Shown: piece by piece, positions 25,475 to 34,682 of the stretch
Numbering within the stretch: position 1 is the stretch's first letter
Layout: every line of letters starts with the position of its first letter
Source of the DNA: an uncultured Methanomicrobiales archaeon
GTDB lineage: Archaea > Thermoplasmatota > Thermoplasmata > Methanomassiliicoccales > Methanomethylophilaceae
Direction of reading: 5' to 3'
NCBI GenBank assembly: GCA_937892275.1
Contig: CALAVG010000112.1
Location: forward strand, 1 to 64,000
Length of the DNA stretch: 64,000 nucleotides
Made by a program: the position numbers and the translations under genes
The notes under the pieces: model-generated
Told to the model about the DNA's origin: nothing
The model's input: only the letters and a program-made list of their open reading frames with translations
Database searches by the model: none

Positions 25475-26053
25475 TCACCACGGCTCCTTCTTAAGCCCTA
25501 ATTTGTATCCGATGATGTTGGTAACACGGTGTATACCGAACATCGTGACAAGTATGAGTATCAACGACGATAGATGCCATCCGTCGAGGTAATTCGCGAT
25601 GACCCAGTCAGGATAGAACAGCGCCGTGATCAGGAATGCTCCCGCAACGAAATCGTACTGATCCAGGATGGGTGCCTTCTGACCCCTCTCCATGCCGAGC
25701 CTCCTCTTGATGAACGCGCCTGTGAGATCTCCCAGCAGGGAACCGAATCCCAAGCAGAACAGGAGACCTACATTGCTCCAGAACGGTCCGTATCCTCCGT
25801 CCTCGGCCCAGCCGAGGGCTGTGTTGATCCCGATGATTCCGAGTCCGACGACGACTCCGAACAGTCCTCCGCCTATGAATCCTCCCCAGGACTTGCCGTC
25901 CCCAAAGATCCTCTTGCCCTTCCAGGTCTTTCCGAAGTCCATCTTGGTCTTGGAGATCTTCCCGAAGAACACGGCTGCCGTGTTGGGCAGCATCGCGGGA
26001 ACGAAAAGCCAGAACCCGAAGAACATGATTCCGATGACATCGAATACTTCCAT
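25475..26053 (-). CDS. carS: CDP-archaeol synthase
   Basis: 192 residues, an integral membrane CTP transferase that activates 2,3-di-O-geranylgeranylglycerol phosphate for archaeal phospholipids. Five to six membrane helices are visible, with the family motifs FGKTWKGKRIFGDGKSWGG, GDLTGAFIKRRLG and ILDQYDFVAGA (the QxDF/D motif). ATG 26053 has an AGGTG site; longer frames to 26284 are antisense to the divergent Nob1 gene. It is divergent from nob1 and leads into pyrE-UDG-HAD. Geranylgeranyl reductase and prenyl synthase genes close by complete a lipid-synthesis neighbourhood. Confidence 0.92.
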   Translation of the reverse strand: MEVFDVIGIMFFGFWLFVPAMLPNTAAVFFGKISKTKMDFGKTWKGKRIFGDGKSWGGFIGGGLFGVVVGLGIIGINTALGWAEDGGYGPFWSNVGLLFCLGFGSLLGDLTGAFIKRRLGMERGQKAPILDQYDFVAGAFLITALFYPDWVIANYLDGWHLSSLILILVTMFGIHRVTNIIGYKLGLKKEPW

Positions 26054-26129
26054 CGTCACACCTGTTGGTTCGATATCCGCTTCTGGTAATAAGGGATATC
26101 GTTTTAGTTTGAGTAGGATATGCATATGC

Positions 26130-27014
26130 ATGCTCGTATTGGACAGCTCCGCATTCTTCTCGATGGATGCCCTCCCGGAGGAGGACCATGTATGCCCGCC
26201 AGGTGTCATAAGGGAGCTTGAGAAGTACGAGGATCCCCGTCTCGCCCTTTGGGGGGACATGGTGCACGTATCGGAATGCTCCAAGGAATCCCTTCAGAAG
26301 GTCGAGGAAGCAGCGAAGAAGACAGGCGACATCGGCAGACTGTCCCCCGTGGACATGACGGTGCTGGCACTTGCCGTGGACGTCAACGGGACCATATGGT
26401 CCGACGACTATTCTATTCAGAACGTCGCAAGGGTCATTGGCCTCGGTTTCAAGCCCATCGGCATGAAGGGTATTGAGAAGGTCGTCAAGTGGAACTATAA
26501 ATGCACCGGATGCGGCAAATGGTTCAAGGAGAAACAGCCCGACTGTCCCATCTGCGGATCGCCCATGAAGGCGTGCAGGCGCAAACGATCACGGGAATAT
26601 CCTTTTGCACCTGATGAGATTGGCCATCCTACGCTTTCCAAGGATGCCCATACACATCTTTGTGGTAAAATCCGACCTGAATGCGAACGTATCGGCAAGC
26701 TTCTTGTTGAATGCCGCGGTCTTCAGCGGGGCCTCCATGACATCCCTCCACTGAGTCTCGTAAGTCTGAAGGGATGTTCCTTTCAGAACGTTGTCGGCGG
26801 CTACGTTACCGCATATGCGGCCGGCGATCATTGCCAAGGGGATACCTCCGCCGTTGACCGATATGACCTGTCCTGCAGCATCTCCGACGACCATTCCGTT
26901 GCCGGATACGGTCTTTGCTATCGGTCCTTCGCTGGGAACGTACTTGCCTACGATTCTGGTCTCAGGCTTGAGCCCGTTCCTCTCGGTGAACTTCTCGAAA
27001 TAGGACTTCAGTGA
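26130..27014 (+). CDS. nob1: ribosome-maturation endonuclease Nob1 with an unusual run-on C-terminus
   Basis: The first 152 codons match archaeal Nob1, which cuts the 3' end of 16S rRNA: the PIN domain (MLVLDSSAFFSMD start, acidic residues in RLSPVDMTVLALA and IWSDDYSIQNVA) followed by a zinc ribbon (YKCTGCGKWF...CPICGSPM). Archaeal Nob1 normally ends near this point, about 26590. Here the frame stays open to TGA 27012-27014, giving 294 residues and lying 426 bases antisense over the geranylgeranyl reductase gene. The added part has the composition of an antisense frame, so a lost stop codon or a base error is likely. ATG 26130 is the only good start. Confidence 0.75.
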   Translation: MLVLDSSAFFSMDALPEEDHVCPPGVIRELEKYEDPRLALWGDMVHVSECSKESLQKVEEAAKKTGDIGRLSPVDMTVLALAVDVNGTIWSDDYSIQNVARVIGLGFKPIGMKGIEKVVKWNYKCTGCGKWFKEKQPDCPICGSPMKACRRKRSREYPFAPDEIGHPTLSKDAHTHLCGKIRPECERIGKLLVECRGLQRGLHDIPPLSLVSLKGCSFQNVVGGYVTAYAAGDHCQGDTSAVDRYDLSCSISDDHSVAGYGLCYRSFAGNVLAYDSGLRLEPVPLGELLEIGLQ

Positions 27015-27674
27015 ACCGTTGGAGAATTTAGGGGACATTCCGACACCTATGTTGGCGCGTCCGTCTTTGGGGATTATCCATCCGTATGCTCCGGGTGCGA
27101 TGCCTCCGAAGAACATCTTCATGCTGTTCCCGAAATCCCCTTTGACCTGTGCCGTGACCGCAGGATAGGGATTCCTATTTTTCGTAAGACCCAGATTCTG
27201 TGCGACCTTGGATCCGGGACCGTCGGCCCCGACGATGACCTTGTACTTGATGTCGCCCTTGCTAGTCTTGGCTATCCCGCCTTCGATGCCATAGAACACA
27301 TGGTCGGTGCTCGGAACGGCGCCCTCCTCCTGGGCGAGCTTGGCAAGATACTGGTCGAATCTATCCCTGTCGGTGGTGTATCCGCTGAACTCGAGCTTTG
27401 TGGTCTTTCCGGCAGGATTGATCAAGTCTATCCCGTTGATATCGATGCAACGGAGCTCGTCGGGGATGTCGAAGAGAGATGCCTCATCCTTCAGCTTAGG
27501 GAACATGTCGACGATCTCCTCGTCGGAAGGCATGAACTCACCGCATCTGACAGGCACACCTATCTCCGGGCGCCTCTCCAGGAACATCACGCTGACGTCT
27601 TTCTTCGCAGCGTATCTGGATGTGATGCTTCCGGCGGGTCCGGACCCTACAACAAGTACATCGACCTCGTCCAT
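26589..27674 (-). CDS. geranylgeranyl reductase family flavoprotein
   Basis: 361 residues. The FAD-binding start VLVVGSGPAGSITSRYAAKK, the family motif RCGEFMPS (CxxxxxP-type), YKVIVGADGPGSKVAQNLG and the GG motif VVGDAAGQVISVNGGGI are present. Such enzymes saturate the geranylgeranyl chains of archaeal lipids. It lies 8 bases after the prenyl synthase gene, and its 3' part is overlapped on the other strand by the run-on Nob1 frame. A second homologue lies at 53378-54523. Reduced ferredoxin or F420 donors are known for the family; the donor here is unknown. Confidence 0.9.
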   Translation of the reverse strand: MDEVDVLVVGSGPAGSITSRYAAKKDVSVMFLERRPEIGVPVRCGEFMPSDEEIVDMFPKLKDEASLFDIPDELRCIDINGIDLINPAGKTTKLEFSGYTTDRDRFDQYLAKLAQEEGAVPSTDHVFYGIEGGIAKTSKGDIKYKVIVGADGPGSKVAQNLGLTKNRNPYPAVTAQVKGDFGNSMKMFFGGIAPGAYGWIIPKDGRANIGVGMSPKFSNGSLKSYFEKFTERNGLKPETRIVGKYVPSEGPIAKTVSGNGMVVGDAAGQVISVNGGGIPLAMIAGRICGNVAADNVLKGTSLQTYETQWRDVMEAPLKTAAFNKKLADTFAFRSDFTTKMCMGILGKRRMANLIRCKRIFP

Positions 27675-27682
27675 GTTATCCC

Positions 27683-28630
27683 TCAGAGCGTTCCAATGAA
27701 TTCGAGCAGTGCTGCCCTGTATCTGTCGTCCGGAAGACTCGAGAGGATCTCAGAGGCCTTCCTCTTGCAGTCCTCGATCACTTCCTTGCATTTGAAGACA
27801 GCATTGCTGGACTTTATCGAATTAGCCACTGCGATTGCATCCTTCAGTGCCAATTCGGTGTTGGTGTACGCATCCCTAACGGCCTGTCCGATGACGCTGT
27901 CGTTCATGGCGTGGAACATAATCAATGTCGGTGTTCCTGTGAGCAGCGTGTGGCAGCGGGGTTTATCCCCATCTCCGAACAGGTCCTCCATGTCCCTGTG
28001 GATCTGGATGGCCGTACCGATGTGGCATCCGCATAGCCCCATTCTCTTGAGAGCATCCTCGTCCGCACCGGCCTGTGCTGCGGCGCTCTCCATTATGATC
28101 TGGAATTCTATCGCATTCTTCTTCCTGATGATCTCCATCACTTTCTCGCAGGATATCTCCGGATTGCGTAAATCATTGACGATATCGAAGATGGCGTTCG
28201 TTATGGTGGCCGAGGCCTGGATCATGTACGGTACCGCCTTGGGACACGTGGAATATGCCTGGCGGAATCCCATGACGTACAGGAAATCGCCTGCCACGAT
28301 CACCTTGGTGGTGGAAGGCTCCTTGGCGAAGAACTTCTTCTTTGTGGAAAGCACCTTTCCGTTCTCATCGATGAGATCGTGCATGTGCAGTCCGTCGAAC
28401 GAAGCCTTGAAACAGACGGCATTGGCGACCGCCTCCTTAGGGTCCTTTCCTCCGTTCAGATAATACGACAGGATGCTGAGAGCGGGCCTTATCTCATGAT
28501 AACGATAATTCAAAGCGGCCTCGCACATATCATTGAGTTCAGGGTACGAGGACCTGATTCCTTTCTTAATCGCTTCGTCGACAGAGGCCATTTCGCCTTC
28601 TACGACAGAATACCAGCTCTGAGCCATCAT
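27683..28630 (-). CDS. polyprenyl diphosphate synthase family protein with degenerate Asp-rich motifs
   Basis: 315 residues with the all-alpha isoprenoid synthase fold. The first aspartate-rich motif, normally DDxxD followed by RRG, is LHMHDLIDENGKVL, with one Asp and both Arg missing. The second, normally FQ..DDxxD, is IQIHRDMEDLFGD. The VIVAGDFLYVMGF block after motif 1 is kept. The position next to geranylgeranyl reductase suggests a geranylgeranyl diphosphate synthase role, but the altered metal and diphosphate ligands leave activity in doubt; it could be a regulatory or chain-length-altering subunit. ATG 28630 or the next codon can start it. A TATA-like AATAATTAAG lies just upstream. Confidence 0.78.
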   Translation of the reverse strand: MMAQSWYSVVEGEMASVDEAIKKGIRSSYPELNDMCEAALNYRYHEIRPALSILSYYLNGGKDPKEAVANAVCFKASFDGLHMHDLIDENGKVLSTKKKFFAKEPSTTKVIVAGDFLYVMGFRQAYSTCPKAVPYMIQASATITNAIFDIVNDLRNPEISCEKVMEIIRKKNAIEFQIIMESAAAQAGADEDALKRMGLCGCHIGTAIQIHRDMEDLFGDGDKPRCHTLLTGTPTLIMFHAMNDSVIGQAVRDAYTNTELALKDAIAVANSIKSSNAVFKCKEVIEDCKRKASEILSSLPDDRYRAALLEFIGTL

Positions 28631-28750
28631 TGTCGTATCATCGTAGCGTACTTAATTATTTTCAGAACAAGAGAGCCAGACCTGAAGGATATGCTCCCGA
28701 TGTGATGTAGAAAGTAAGGGGTTTGGGAAAGAGGTTTATTGGATTGTGAC

Positions 28751-30235
28751 TCAAAGCAGGAACTCAGTTGCCTGCTCGCAGTATCCGAAGATCAGGTCGG
28801 GGTATACTCCCAGAACGATGACAAACACCAAACAGATCACGATTGCCACAGTGAAGATTGTGGGGATCTTGATCTTCTCGGTAGTCTCACCCTTCTCGAT
28901 GTACATGGCCTTGACAACTCTTGCGTAATAGTACAGCGAGATCGCGGAGTTCAGGATGGCAATGAATGCCAGCCAGATCCAGGTTCCGTCGGCTGCTCCG
29001 GGTGTTCCCACGGCGGATGCGAACAGGAAGAACTTGGATGTGAATCCTGCGAGCGGGGGTATTCCTGCCAATGAGAACAGGAACAGCATCATCGCTGCTG
29101 CAAGGAAGGGCGACCTCTTTGCGAGTCCCTTGTAGTCCGAGATCTTCTCTCCGATGCCTGCACAGATGAGTCCTCCGACGATAAGGAAGGCTCCTCCCTT
29201 CATGAACACGTGTGTGAACATGTGGAAGATACCTGCTGCCTCTGCCTGAGGTGTCATGACCGCCAGGATGATCAGGATGTATCCTGCCTGCGCGATCGAT
29301 GAGTATGCCAGCATCCTCTTGATGTTGGGCTGTGCGATTGCAACGACGTTACCGACGGTCATCGTGATGGCCGCGATGATGGCGAAGATGTACTGGACGG
29401 TGAGTCCGAAGATCGATCCGACAGTAGCTGAGATGATAAACATCGCCATGAAGACCTGTATGAAGACTGCGAGACCCATCTTCTTGGATCCTGTTGCCAG
29501 GAACATGGAGACAGGTGTTGCCGCTCCCTCGTACACATCGGGCGCCCACATGTGGAAGGGCACGGCTGCGATCTTGAATCCGTAACCGGCGATCATGCAG
29601 ATCAGTCCGATTCCGAACATCCAGGTGAAGTCGTGGAATGTTACGTACAGTGCAAGGTCGTTGATCTCGAGGGATCCTGCGATTCCGTAGATCATCGAGA
29701 TACCGTACAGGGTCAGTGCTGTGGACATTCCGCCGATGATGGCGTACTTGACCGCGGCCTCAGAGGCCCTGCCATCCTTCCTCTTCAATGCCACGAGAGC
29801 ATAGGAAGAGATACTGGTCAGCTCGACTCCGACGAAGATCGTGAGCAGGCTGCTGGAGCTTGCCACGAACAGCATACCGAGTGTTGCGCCGAAGAGCAGT
29901 GCGTAGTATGCTCCCGAGTGGTTCTTTGTCGTCTCTGTGCTCACGTTAGAGACGAGGACGACGAGGAACAGCACGATCAGGAACAGCATGCTCATGAGTG
30001 TGGTATAGGTGTTGAGCTTGACGCCGAGATATGTTCCCGTGACGTCGTTGGTGAGCAGGATGACATCCGTTACGAATGAAAGGATGACCATCAGGAGCGC
30101 GACGCACCATGTCACCGTGTGCTTCTTACCGAACATCTGTACAGCGGGCATGATGAGTGCGCCGATCAGCAGGAAGATCATGGCTGCCAGAGGCGTCATG
30201 TCCCCGAATATACTGGATATGATATCAGCTGCCAT
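28751..30235 (-). CDS. fpoN: Fpo/Nuo-like complex subunit N
   Basis: 494 residues, an antiporter-like proton-pumping subunit with about 14 membrane helices. The family core (GMSTALTLYGISMIYGIAGS, FKIAAVPFHMWAPDVYEGA, IKRMLAYSSIAQAGYI) is intact, including the Lys of the broken helix and the conserved Glu on the fifth helix (GVELTSIS). It is the last gene of the operon, one base after fpoM. It would translocate protons when ferredoxin- or thiol-derived electrons pass through the peripheral arm. About 120 bases separate it from the prenyl synthase gene. Confidence 0.94.
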   Translation of the reverse strand: MAADIISSIFGDMTPLAAMIFLLIGALIMPAVQMFGKKHTVTWCVALLMVILSFVTDVILLTNDVTGTYLGVKLNTYTTLMSMLFLIVLFLVVLVSNVSTETTKNHSGAYYALLFGATLGMLFVASSSSLLTIFVGVELTSISSYALVALKRKDGRASEAAVKYAIIGGMSTALTLYGISMIYGIAGSLEINDLALYVTFHDFTWMFGIGLICMIAGYGFKIAAVPFHMWAPDVYEGAATPVSMFLATGSKKMGLAVFIQVFMAMFIISATVGSIFGLTVQYIFAIIAAITMTVGNVVAIAQPNIKRMLAYSSIAQAGYILIILAVMTPQAEAAGIFHMFTHVFMKGGAFLIVGGLICAGIGEKISDYKGLAKRSPFLAAAMMLFLFSLAGIPPLAGFTSKFFLFASAVGTPGAADGTWIWLAFIAILNSAISLYYYARVVKAMYIEKGETTEKIKIPTIFTVAIVICLVFVIVLGVYPDLIFGYCEQATEFLL

Positions 30236-30236
30236 T

Positions 30237-31739
30237 TCAAATCACCCCCGTGAAAGCGAGGAGATCGACGTAATCGTCGATGAACTGGAGAGCGCCATCG
30301 GGCCATACTCCGAAGAATGCGACGAGGATAGCGAGCACCAGCAGTACGGCGAACTCGTAGTGTCCGACATCGTGTGCCTTGCTGAGATCGATCTTCTTTG
30401 TCTCAGGTCCGAACAGTGTCCTCTGCATTGCCCACAGGTAGTATCCTGCGGTGAGCATGAGGGACAGCATACAGAACAGGAGCATCCAGATCACATCGTT
30501 CTCGAGAATGAACTCGTAGAACGCCATGATAACAGGGAACTCTCCCCAGAATCCTACGAGTCCAGGAAGTCCGAGTGAAGCCATGAATGCGATCATCATG
30601 AATGTCGCGTATATGGGCATCTTTCCTGCAAGTCCTCCGAGGAGGGGGATCTCTCTTGTACCGACCTTGTGACCGGTCATACCGCAGACCATGAACAGCA
30701 TTGCTGTGATGAGTCCGTGTGCGAACATCTGGAAGACAGCGAATGTGATTCCGGCGTCGGATAGACATCCGATACCGAGCATGACCATTCCCATGTGGCT
30801 GATGGACGAGAATGCGACCATCTTCTTCAGGTCGGTCTGTGCGATACATCCGTATGCTCCGTAGATGATGGACACCAGAGCGATAGCGATGATGACCCAC
30901 TGCCAGTAGGCTGCCGCGTCGGGCAGAGCCTCGATACAGATACGGATGATACCGTATGATCCCATCTTAAGCATGACACCGGCCAGAAGGACGGATCCCT
31001 CGGTAGGTGCCTCTGTGTGTGCATCCGGAAGCCAGGTATGGAAGGGAACGGAAGGCATCTTGACCATGAATCCGAAGAACAGTAGCGCGAAGATGAGCGA
31101 CTGCGTCTCGACTGCCACGGCACCGATACCGTTCTTGATCGCCTCGAAGCTGAAGTCGACGACTCCGCCTGCTGCGACCGACTCGTATCCCATTGCGAAG
31201 ATACCGATCAGCATCACGAGTGATGCCACGTGAGTGTAGATGAAGAACTTGATCGCAGAGTAATGCCTGCGAGGTCCTCCGTACCAGGAGATCATGAAGT
31301 ACATCGGGATGAGAGTTACCTCCCACATGATGTAGAACAGGAAGTAGTCTGCGGCCATGTAGACCCCCATCAGACCGACCTCCATCGCCATGATCAGAGC
31401 GTAGAAGTAGTTGTTGTTCTCCCTGTGCTCGTCGAGCGAGAACACGTTGACCAGGAGACACAGCAGTGCAGTCAGGAAGACCATCAGGATGCTGAGTCCG
31501 TCAACTGACAGGGCATAGTTCATGATGAACGCGGATGTGTCGATCCAGACGAAGCTCTCGCCAAGGTCAGCGAAGTCGCCGAAGATACCGAACATGAGGA
31601 GCGTCGCTATGATGAGCGTAATCGCCGAGAATCCGATGGCGACATACTTGGAGTACGCCTCCCTGGATCCGCCCATAAAGAGGGCTATGATGGCACCGAT
31701 GAGGGGCACCAGTATCAGACTTGAAAGTATCATACTCAT
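30237..31739 (-). CDS. fpoM: Fpo/Nuo-like complex subunit M
   Basis: 500 residues, antiporter-like subunit with about 14 membrane helices. Seen: FYIMWEVTLIPMYFMISWYGG (the conserved Glu of helix 5), KMPSVPFHTWLPDAHTEAPT (the hallmark block of NuoM), and DLKKMVAFSSISHMGMVMLG. Second of the three pump modules. It is separated by one base from fpoL and one from fpoN, so all are made from one transcript. Confidence 0.95.
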   Translation of the reverse strand: MSMILSSLILVPLIGAIIALFMGGSREAYSKYVAIGFSAITLIIATLLMFGIFGDFADLGESFVWIDTSAFIMNYALSVDGLSILMVFLTALLCLLVNVFSLDEHRENNNYFYALIMAMEVGLMGVYMAADYFLFYIMWEVTLIPMYFMISWYGGPRRHYSAIKFFIYTHVASLVMLIGIFAMGYESVAAGGVVDFSFEAIKNGIGAVAVETQSLIFALLFFGFMVKMPSVPFHTWLPDAHTEAPTEGSVLLAGVMLKMGSYGIIRICIEALPDAAAYWQWVIIAIALVSIIYGAYGCIAQTDLKKMVAFSSISHMGMVMLGIGCLSDAGITFAVFQMFAHGLITAMLFMVCGMTGHKVGTREIPLLGGLAGKMPIYATFMMIAFMASLGLPGLVGFWGEFPVIMAFYEFILENDVIWMLLFCMLSLMLTAGYYLWAMQRTLFGPETKKIDLSKAHDVGHYEFAVLLVLAILVAFFGVWPDGALQFIDDYVDLLAFTGVI

Positions 31740-31740
31740 C

Positions 31741-33741
31741 TCAGAAACCTCCCAGTAATGCGAATGTCACAAGGATGAGGACCGAAAGCACTGATACTCC
31801 GAACAGGACGACTGAGGAGTAATCCTGCACGTGTCCGGTCTGGACCTTGCTCATGACGTCTCCTCCGCCGACAACTGCACTGGAAAGACCGTTGACGGTA
31901 CCGTCGACGACCTGCCTGTCGATGTAGTTGACTCCCTTTGCAACTCCGTAACCGAGCTTCCATGAGATCTGGTTGTAGAGGTCGGGGAACCACCACCTCT
32001 TCGTGAGAGCGGTGTAGAGCCATGATTCTCCATTCTTGTTGAATCTTCCGGGGTCTATCGTCTTCTTCACATACATCAGGTAAGCGATTCCGATACCGAG
32101 TATGGCGAGGATGATGGTCATGTAGGTGAACGGGTTGGTGAAGAGCTCGATTCCGTGCTCGACACCGTCGATTGCCTCGCCCTCGAAGGCGAGCATATCG
32201 GTGAGTCCGAAGAACATGAACAGTCCGCTGACGAGTGCGAAACATGCGAGGATGATCAAAGGTGTGGTCATCGTCTTGGGTGATTCGCCGTGGCAGTGCT
32301 GAGCGTTCTCGCGGGGCTCTCCCATGAAGGTCATGAACCACATGCGGAACATGTAGAACGCGGTCATGAATGCGGTGATGACTGCAAGGAGCCAAAGGAT
32401 GAGGAACCAAATCGCTGCTCCCTCTGCACCGTTGTTGAATGCGTTCATTGCTGTGTCGATGACGAGATCCTTGGACCAGAATCCGCTGAAGATAGGGATT
32501 CCTGCGATTGCCAGACATCCGAAGAGCATCGTCGTGGCTGTGATCTTCATCTTCTTGAAGAGGCCTCCCATGAGCCTCATGTCCTCTGTTCCGCATCCGT
32601 GAATGACGGATCCGGAGCCCATGAACAGGAGTGCCTTGAAGAAGGCGTGGTTCATCATGTGGAAACATCCTGCGAAGAATCCGAGTGCTCCGAGCTCCTC
32701 GCATCCGAGTGCCCAAAGGTATCCTCCTGCTCCGAGCGAGAGGATCATGTATCCCAGCTGGGAGATGGTGGAGTATGCAAGGACCTTCTTGATGTTCATG
32801 TTGTTGAGTGCCATCGTTGCTGCGATGAATGCGGTGATTCCACCGATGATCGCTACGAAGAGCATGACGTTGGCGTCCTGTACGTAGAGGGGGAATCCCC
32901 TTGCGACGAGGTAGACTCCTGCCTTAACCATTGTTGCGGCGTGGATCAGCGAGGAGACCGTTGTAGGTCCGGCCATCGCATCCGGGAGCCAGTCGTGCAG
33001 AGGGAACTGTGCGCTCTTACCGATGACTCCGCCGAACATGAGGCAGAGTGCGAGGGTGAAGAGACCGGGGTTGGCTGTTGCCACTGCCTCTGCGGACTCG
33101 AACATTGCGGAGTAGTCGAGGCTGTGGAACAGGTTGAGGAAGATGAACAGTCCACCCATGAGGCAGACGTCTCCCATACGTGTGACCAGGAATGCCTTCT
33201 TTGCGGCGGAAGCGGCGTTGGCGGATGCCTCATCACCGTTGTCGTGCCTGAAGGACCAGAATCCTATCAGCAGGTAGGAACAGAGTCCCATGACCTCCCA
33301 GAAGATGAAGAGCTCAAGGAAGTTGCTTGATACGATCAGTCCGAGCATTCCGGTAAGGAACAGCGAGACCTCGGCATAGTATCTGTTCTTCCTCTCTCCC
33401 TGGTCGTGCATGTAGCCGATGGAGTAGATGAAGATCAGTGTCGAGATGAAGGACGAGAACAGCATCATGACGCATGTCAGTCCGTCGACGTAGTATCCGA
33501 GGTTCAGTGTGTAATCGCCGATCTCGAACCAGCGGATCGAGCTCTCGATTGCGATACCGTTAGCGAACTCATCGCTGCCGAGGTATTCGACCGAGATGGC
33601 GAGTGCGATGAGGAACGACAGAAGCGCTCCGGCAATCGCGATGTAACCGCCTTTCTCTGGAGTCTTCTTTCCGAAGATTCCGATCATCAGGAAGCACATC
33701 ATGGGGATGAAGGGTATGAGCCAAGTGAATTCAGCTATCAT
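31741..33741 (-). CDS. fpoL: Fpo/Nuo-like complex subunit L
   Basis: 666 residues, the largest antiporter-like subunit, with a long C-terminal lateral helix. Seen: FWEVMGLCSYLLIGFW, KSAQFPLHDWLPDAMAGPTT, ATMVKAGVYLV and NMNIKKVLAYSTISQLGYM. About 15-16 membrane helices plus the C-terminal amphipathic helix that clamps M and N. ATG 33741 has a GAGGTGGT site; GTG 33750 is an in-frame alternative overlapping the fpoK stop. The opposite strand has long Cys-rich open frames, which I regard as antisense artefacts. Confidence 0.95.
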   Translation of the reverse strand: MIAEFTWLIPFIPMMCFLMIGIFGKKTPEKGGYIAIAGALLSFLIALAISVEYLGSDEFANGIAIESSIRWFEIGDYTLNLGYYVDGLTCVMMLFSSFISTLIFIYSIGYMHDQGERKNRYYAEVSLFLTGMLGLIVSSNFLELFIFWEVMGLCSYLLIGFWSFRHDNGDEASANAASAAKKAFLVTRMGDVCLMGGLFIFLNLFHSLDYSAMFESAEAVATANPGLFTLALCLMFGGVIGKSAQFPLHDWLPDAMAGPTTVSSLIHAATMVKAGVYLVARGFPLYVQDANVMLFVAIIGGITAFIAATMALNNMNIKKVLAYSTISQLGYMILSLGAGGYLWALGCEELGALGFFAGCFHMMNHAFFKALLFMGSGSVIHGCGTEDMRLMGGLFKKMKITATTMLFGCLAIAGIPIFSGFWSKDLVIDTAMNAFNNGAEGAAIWFLILWLLAVITAFMTAFYMFRMWFMTFMGEPRENAQHCHGESPKTMTTPLIILACFALVSGLFMFFGLTDMLAFEGEAIDGVEHGIELFTNPFTYMTIILAILGIGIAYLMYVKKTIDPGRFNKNGESWLYTALTKRWWFPDLYNQISWKLGYGVAKGVNYIDRQVVDGTVNGLSSAVVGGGDVMSKVQTGHVQDYSSVVLFGVSVLSVLILVTFALLGGF

Positions 33742-33743
33742 AC

Positions 33744-34052
33744 TTACCACCTCATGGATGTCAGTTTGGCATCGTCCAATTCGGTAGTCTTCCTCAACTT
33801 GTATGCGTTGAGCAGGATAGCGATTCCGACTGCGACCTCAGCGGCTGCGACGGATATGGACATGATGACGAACGCCTGACCAGCGATATCGTAGTTGAAT
33901 GCTGCGAATGTGACGAAGTTGATGTTGGCTGCGTTGAGCATGAGCTCAATGCACATCAGGACTACGATCGCGTTGGACTTTGTGAGTACACCATATGCTC
34001 CGATTACGAACAGAATCGCTGCGAGGATGAGGAAATACTCCATCGGGATCAT
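33744..34052 (-). CDS. fpoK: Fpo/Nuo-like complex subunit K
   Basis: 102 residues with three membrane helices. It has the conserved Glu in MCIELMLNAANINFV and the second one in SVAAAEVAVGIAIL, both part of the proton path in NuoK. It overlaps the fpoJ2 stop by 4 bases at ATG 34052, which has GGAGGT upstream; ATG 34043 is an alternative. The C-terminal 20 residues are cytoplasmic and charged. Confidence 0.95.
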   Translation of the reverse strand: MIPMEYFLILAAILFVIGAYGVLTKSNAIVVLMCIELMLNAANINFVTFAAFNYDIAGQAFVIMSISVAAAEVAVGIAILLNAYKLRKTTELDDAKLTSMRW

Positions 34053-34348
34053 TCTTCAACCTCCTCTTTCGAGATAACGACTCCGCCGACCATTGCGCCG
34101 AACATGAGGACGGCCAAGGGGATCAGAACGAATCCGTACTGCTCGAAAATGGCGTACGGAAGACTGTTCTCCTTCAGGTTACCGTCGGCATCGTAGATGT
34201 CCTGTGCATCGTCGTGGCTTGTGGTGAATGTAGGCAAACCCTGGGGAGAGTCGAATTCTGTTGCGAAATCGGTGGTCATGATCGCCAAGACGAGCACGAC
34301 GACCAGGATACCCGCGACAATAAGGCCCTTGGTGCTTCTCTTACTCAT
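34049..34348 (-). CDS. fpoJ2: Fpo/Nuo-like complex subunit J, C-terminal half
   Basis: 99 residues with two membrane helices (GLIVAGILVVVLVLAIMTT and FVLIPLAVLMFGAMVGGVVI) joined by a polar loop of about 50 residues. Its position between the N-terminal J half and K, and the split itself, match the duplicated J genes of methanogen Fpo operons. ATG 34348, with GGAGG upstream, overlaps the preceding stop by 8 bases; ATG 34357 is too close to that site. Confidence 0.85.
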   Translation of the reverse strand: MSKRSTKGLIVAGILVVVLVLAIMTTDFATEFDSPQGLPTFTTSHDDAQDIYDADGNLKENSLPYAIFEQYGFVLIPLAVLMFGAMVGGVVISKEEVEE

Positions 34349-34682
34349 CGGAATCATCCTCCTTCGTTACTATGTATCTTCTAGTCAACATGACGCTGAA
34401 TGCGAACAGAATGGTGATGGCACCGACGTATACCAGGATCTGGATGACTCCCAAGAACTCCGCTTCCAGGAAGAAGTAGAAGAGTCCTACGCAGAGGAAG
34501 ACCAGTGCAAGGTAGAACGCACTGTGCATGACTTCCTTGTCATGTACGACATATAATGCAGCCAGGATTGTAATGGCCGCGAGGATCAGGAACGCAACCA
34601 AGTCGAGGTTCTCGAGCGCGTACGAACAGAAATCGACTATTCCGCTCCATATATCACAAATAAAGTCCCAAATAACTCCCAT
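34341..34682 (-). CDS. fpoJ1: Fpo/Nuo-like complex subunit J, N-terminal half
   Basis: 113 residues with three membrane helices. It carries the NuoJ core block HSAFYLALVFLCVGLFYFFL and then EFLGVIQILVYVGAITILFAF, the pi-bulge helix that couples electron transfer to proton pumping. The NuoJ C-terminal helices are supplied by the next gene. It shares its first base with the end of fpoI. Confidence 0.92.
   Translation of the reverse strand: MGVIWDFICDIWSGIVDFCSYALENLDLVAFLILAAITILAALYVVHDKEVMHSAFYLALVFLCVGLFYFFLEAEFLGVIQILVYVGAITILFAFSVMLTRRYIVTKEDDSDE

Noticed and set aside
29552..33330. Long + strand open frames (for example 32290-33330) opposite fpoL and fpoN
   Set aside because: They are antisense to strongly conserved Fpo genes, are rich in Cys/His/Glu from the complementary code, have no ribosome binding sites and match nothing.
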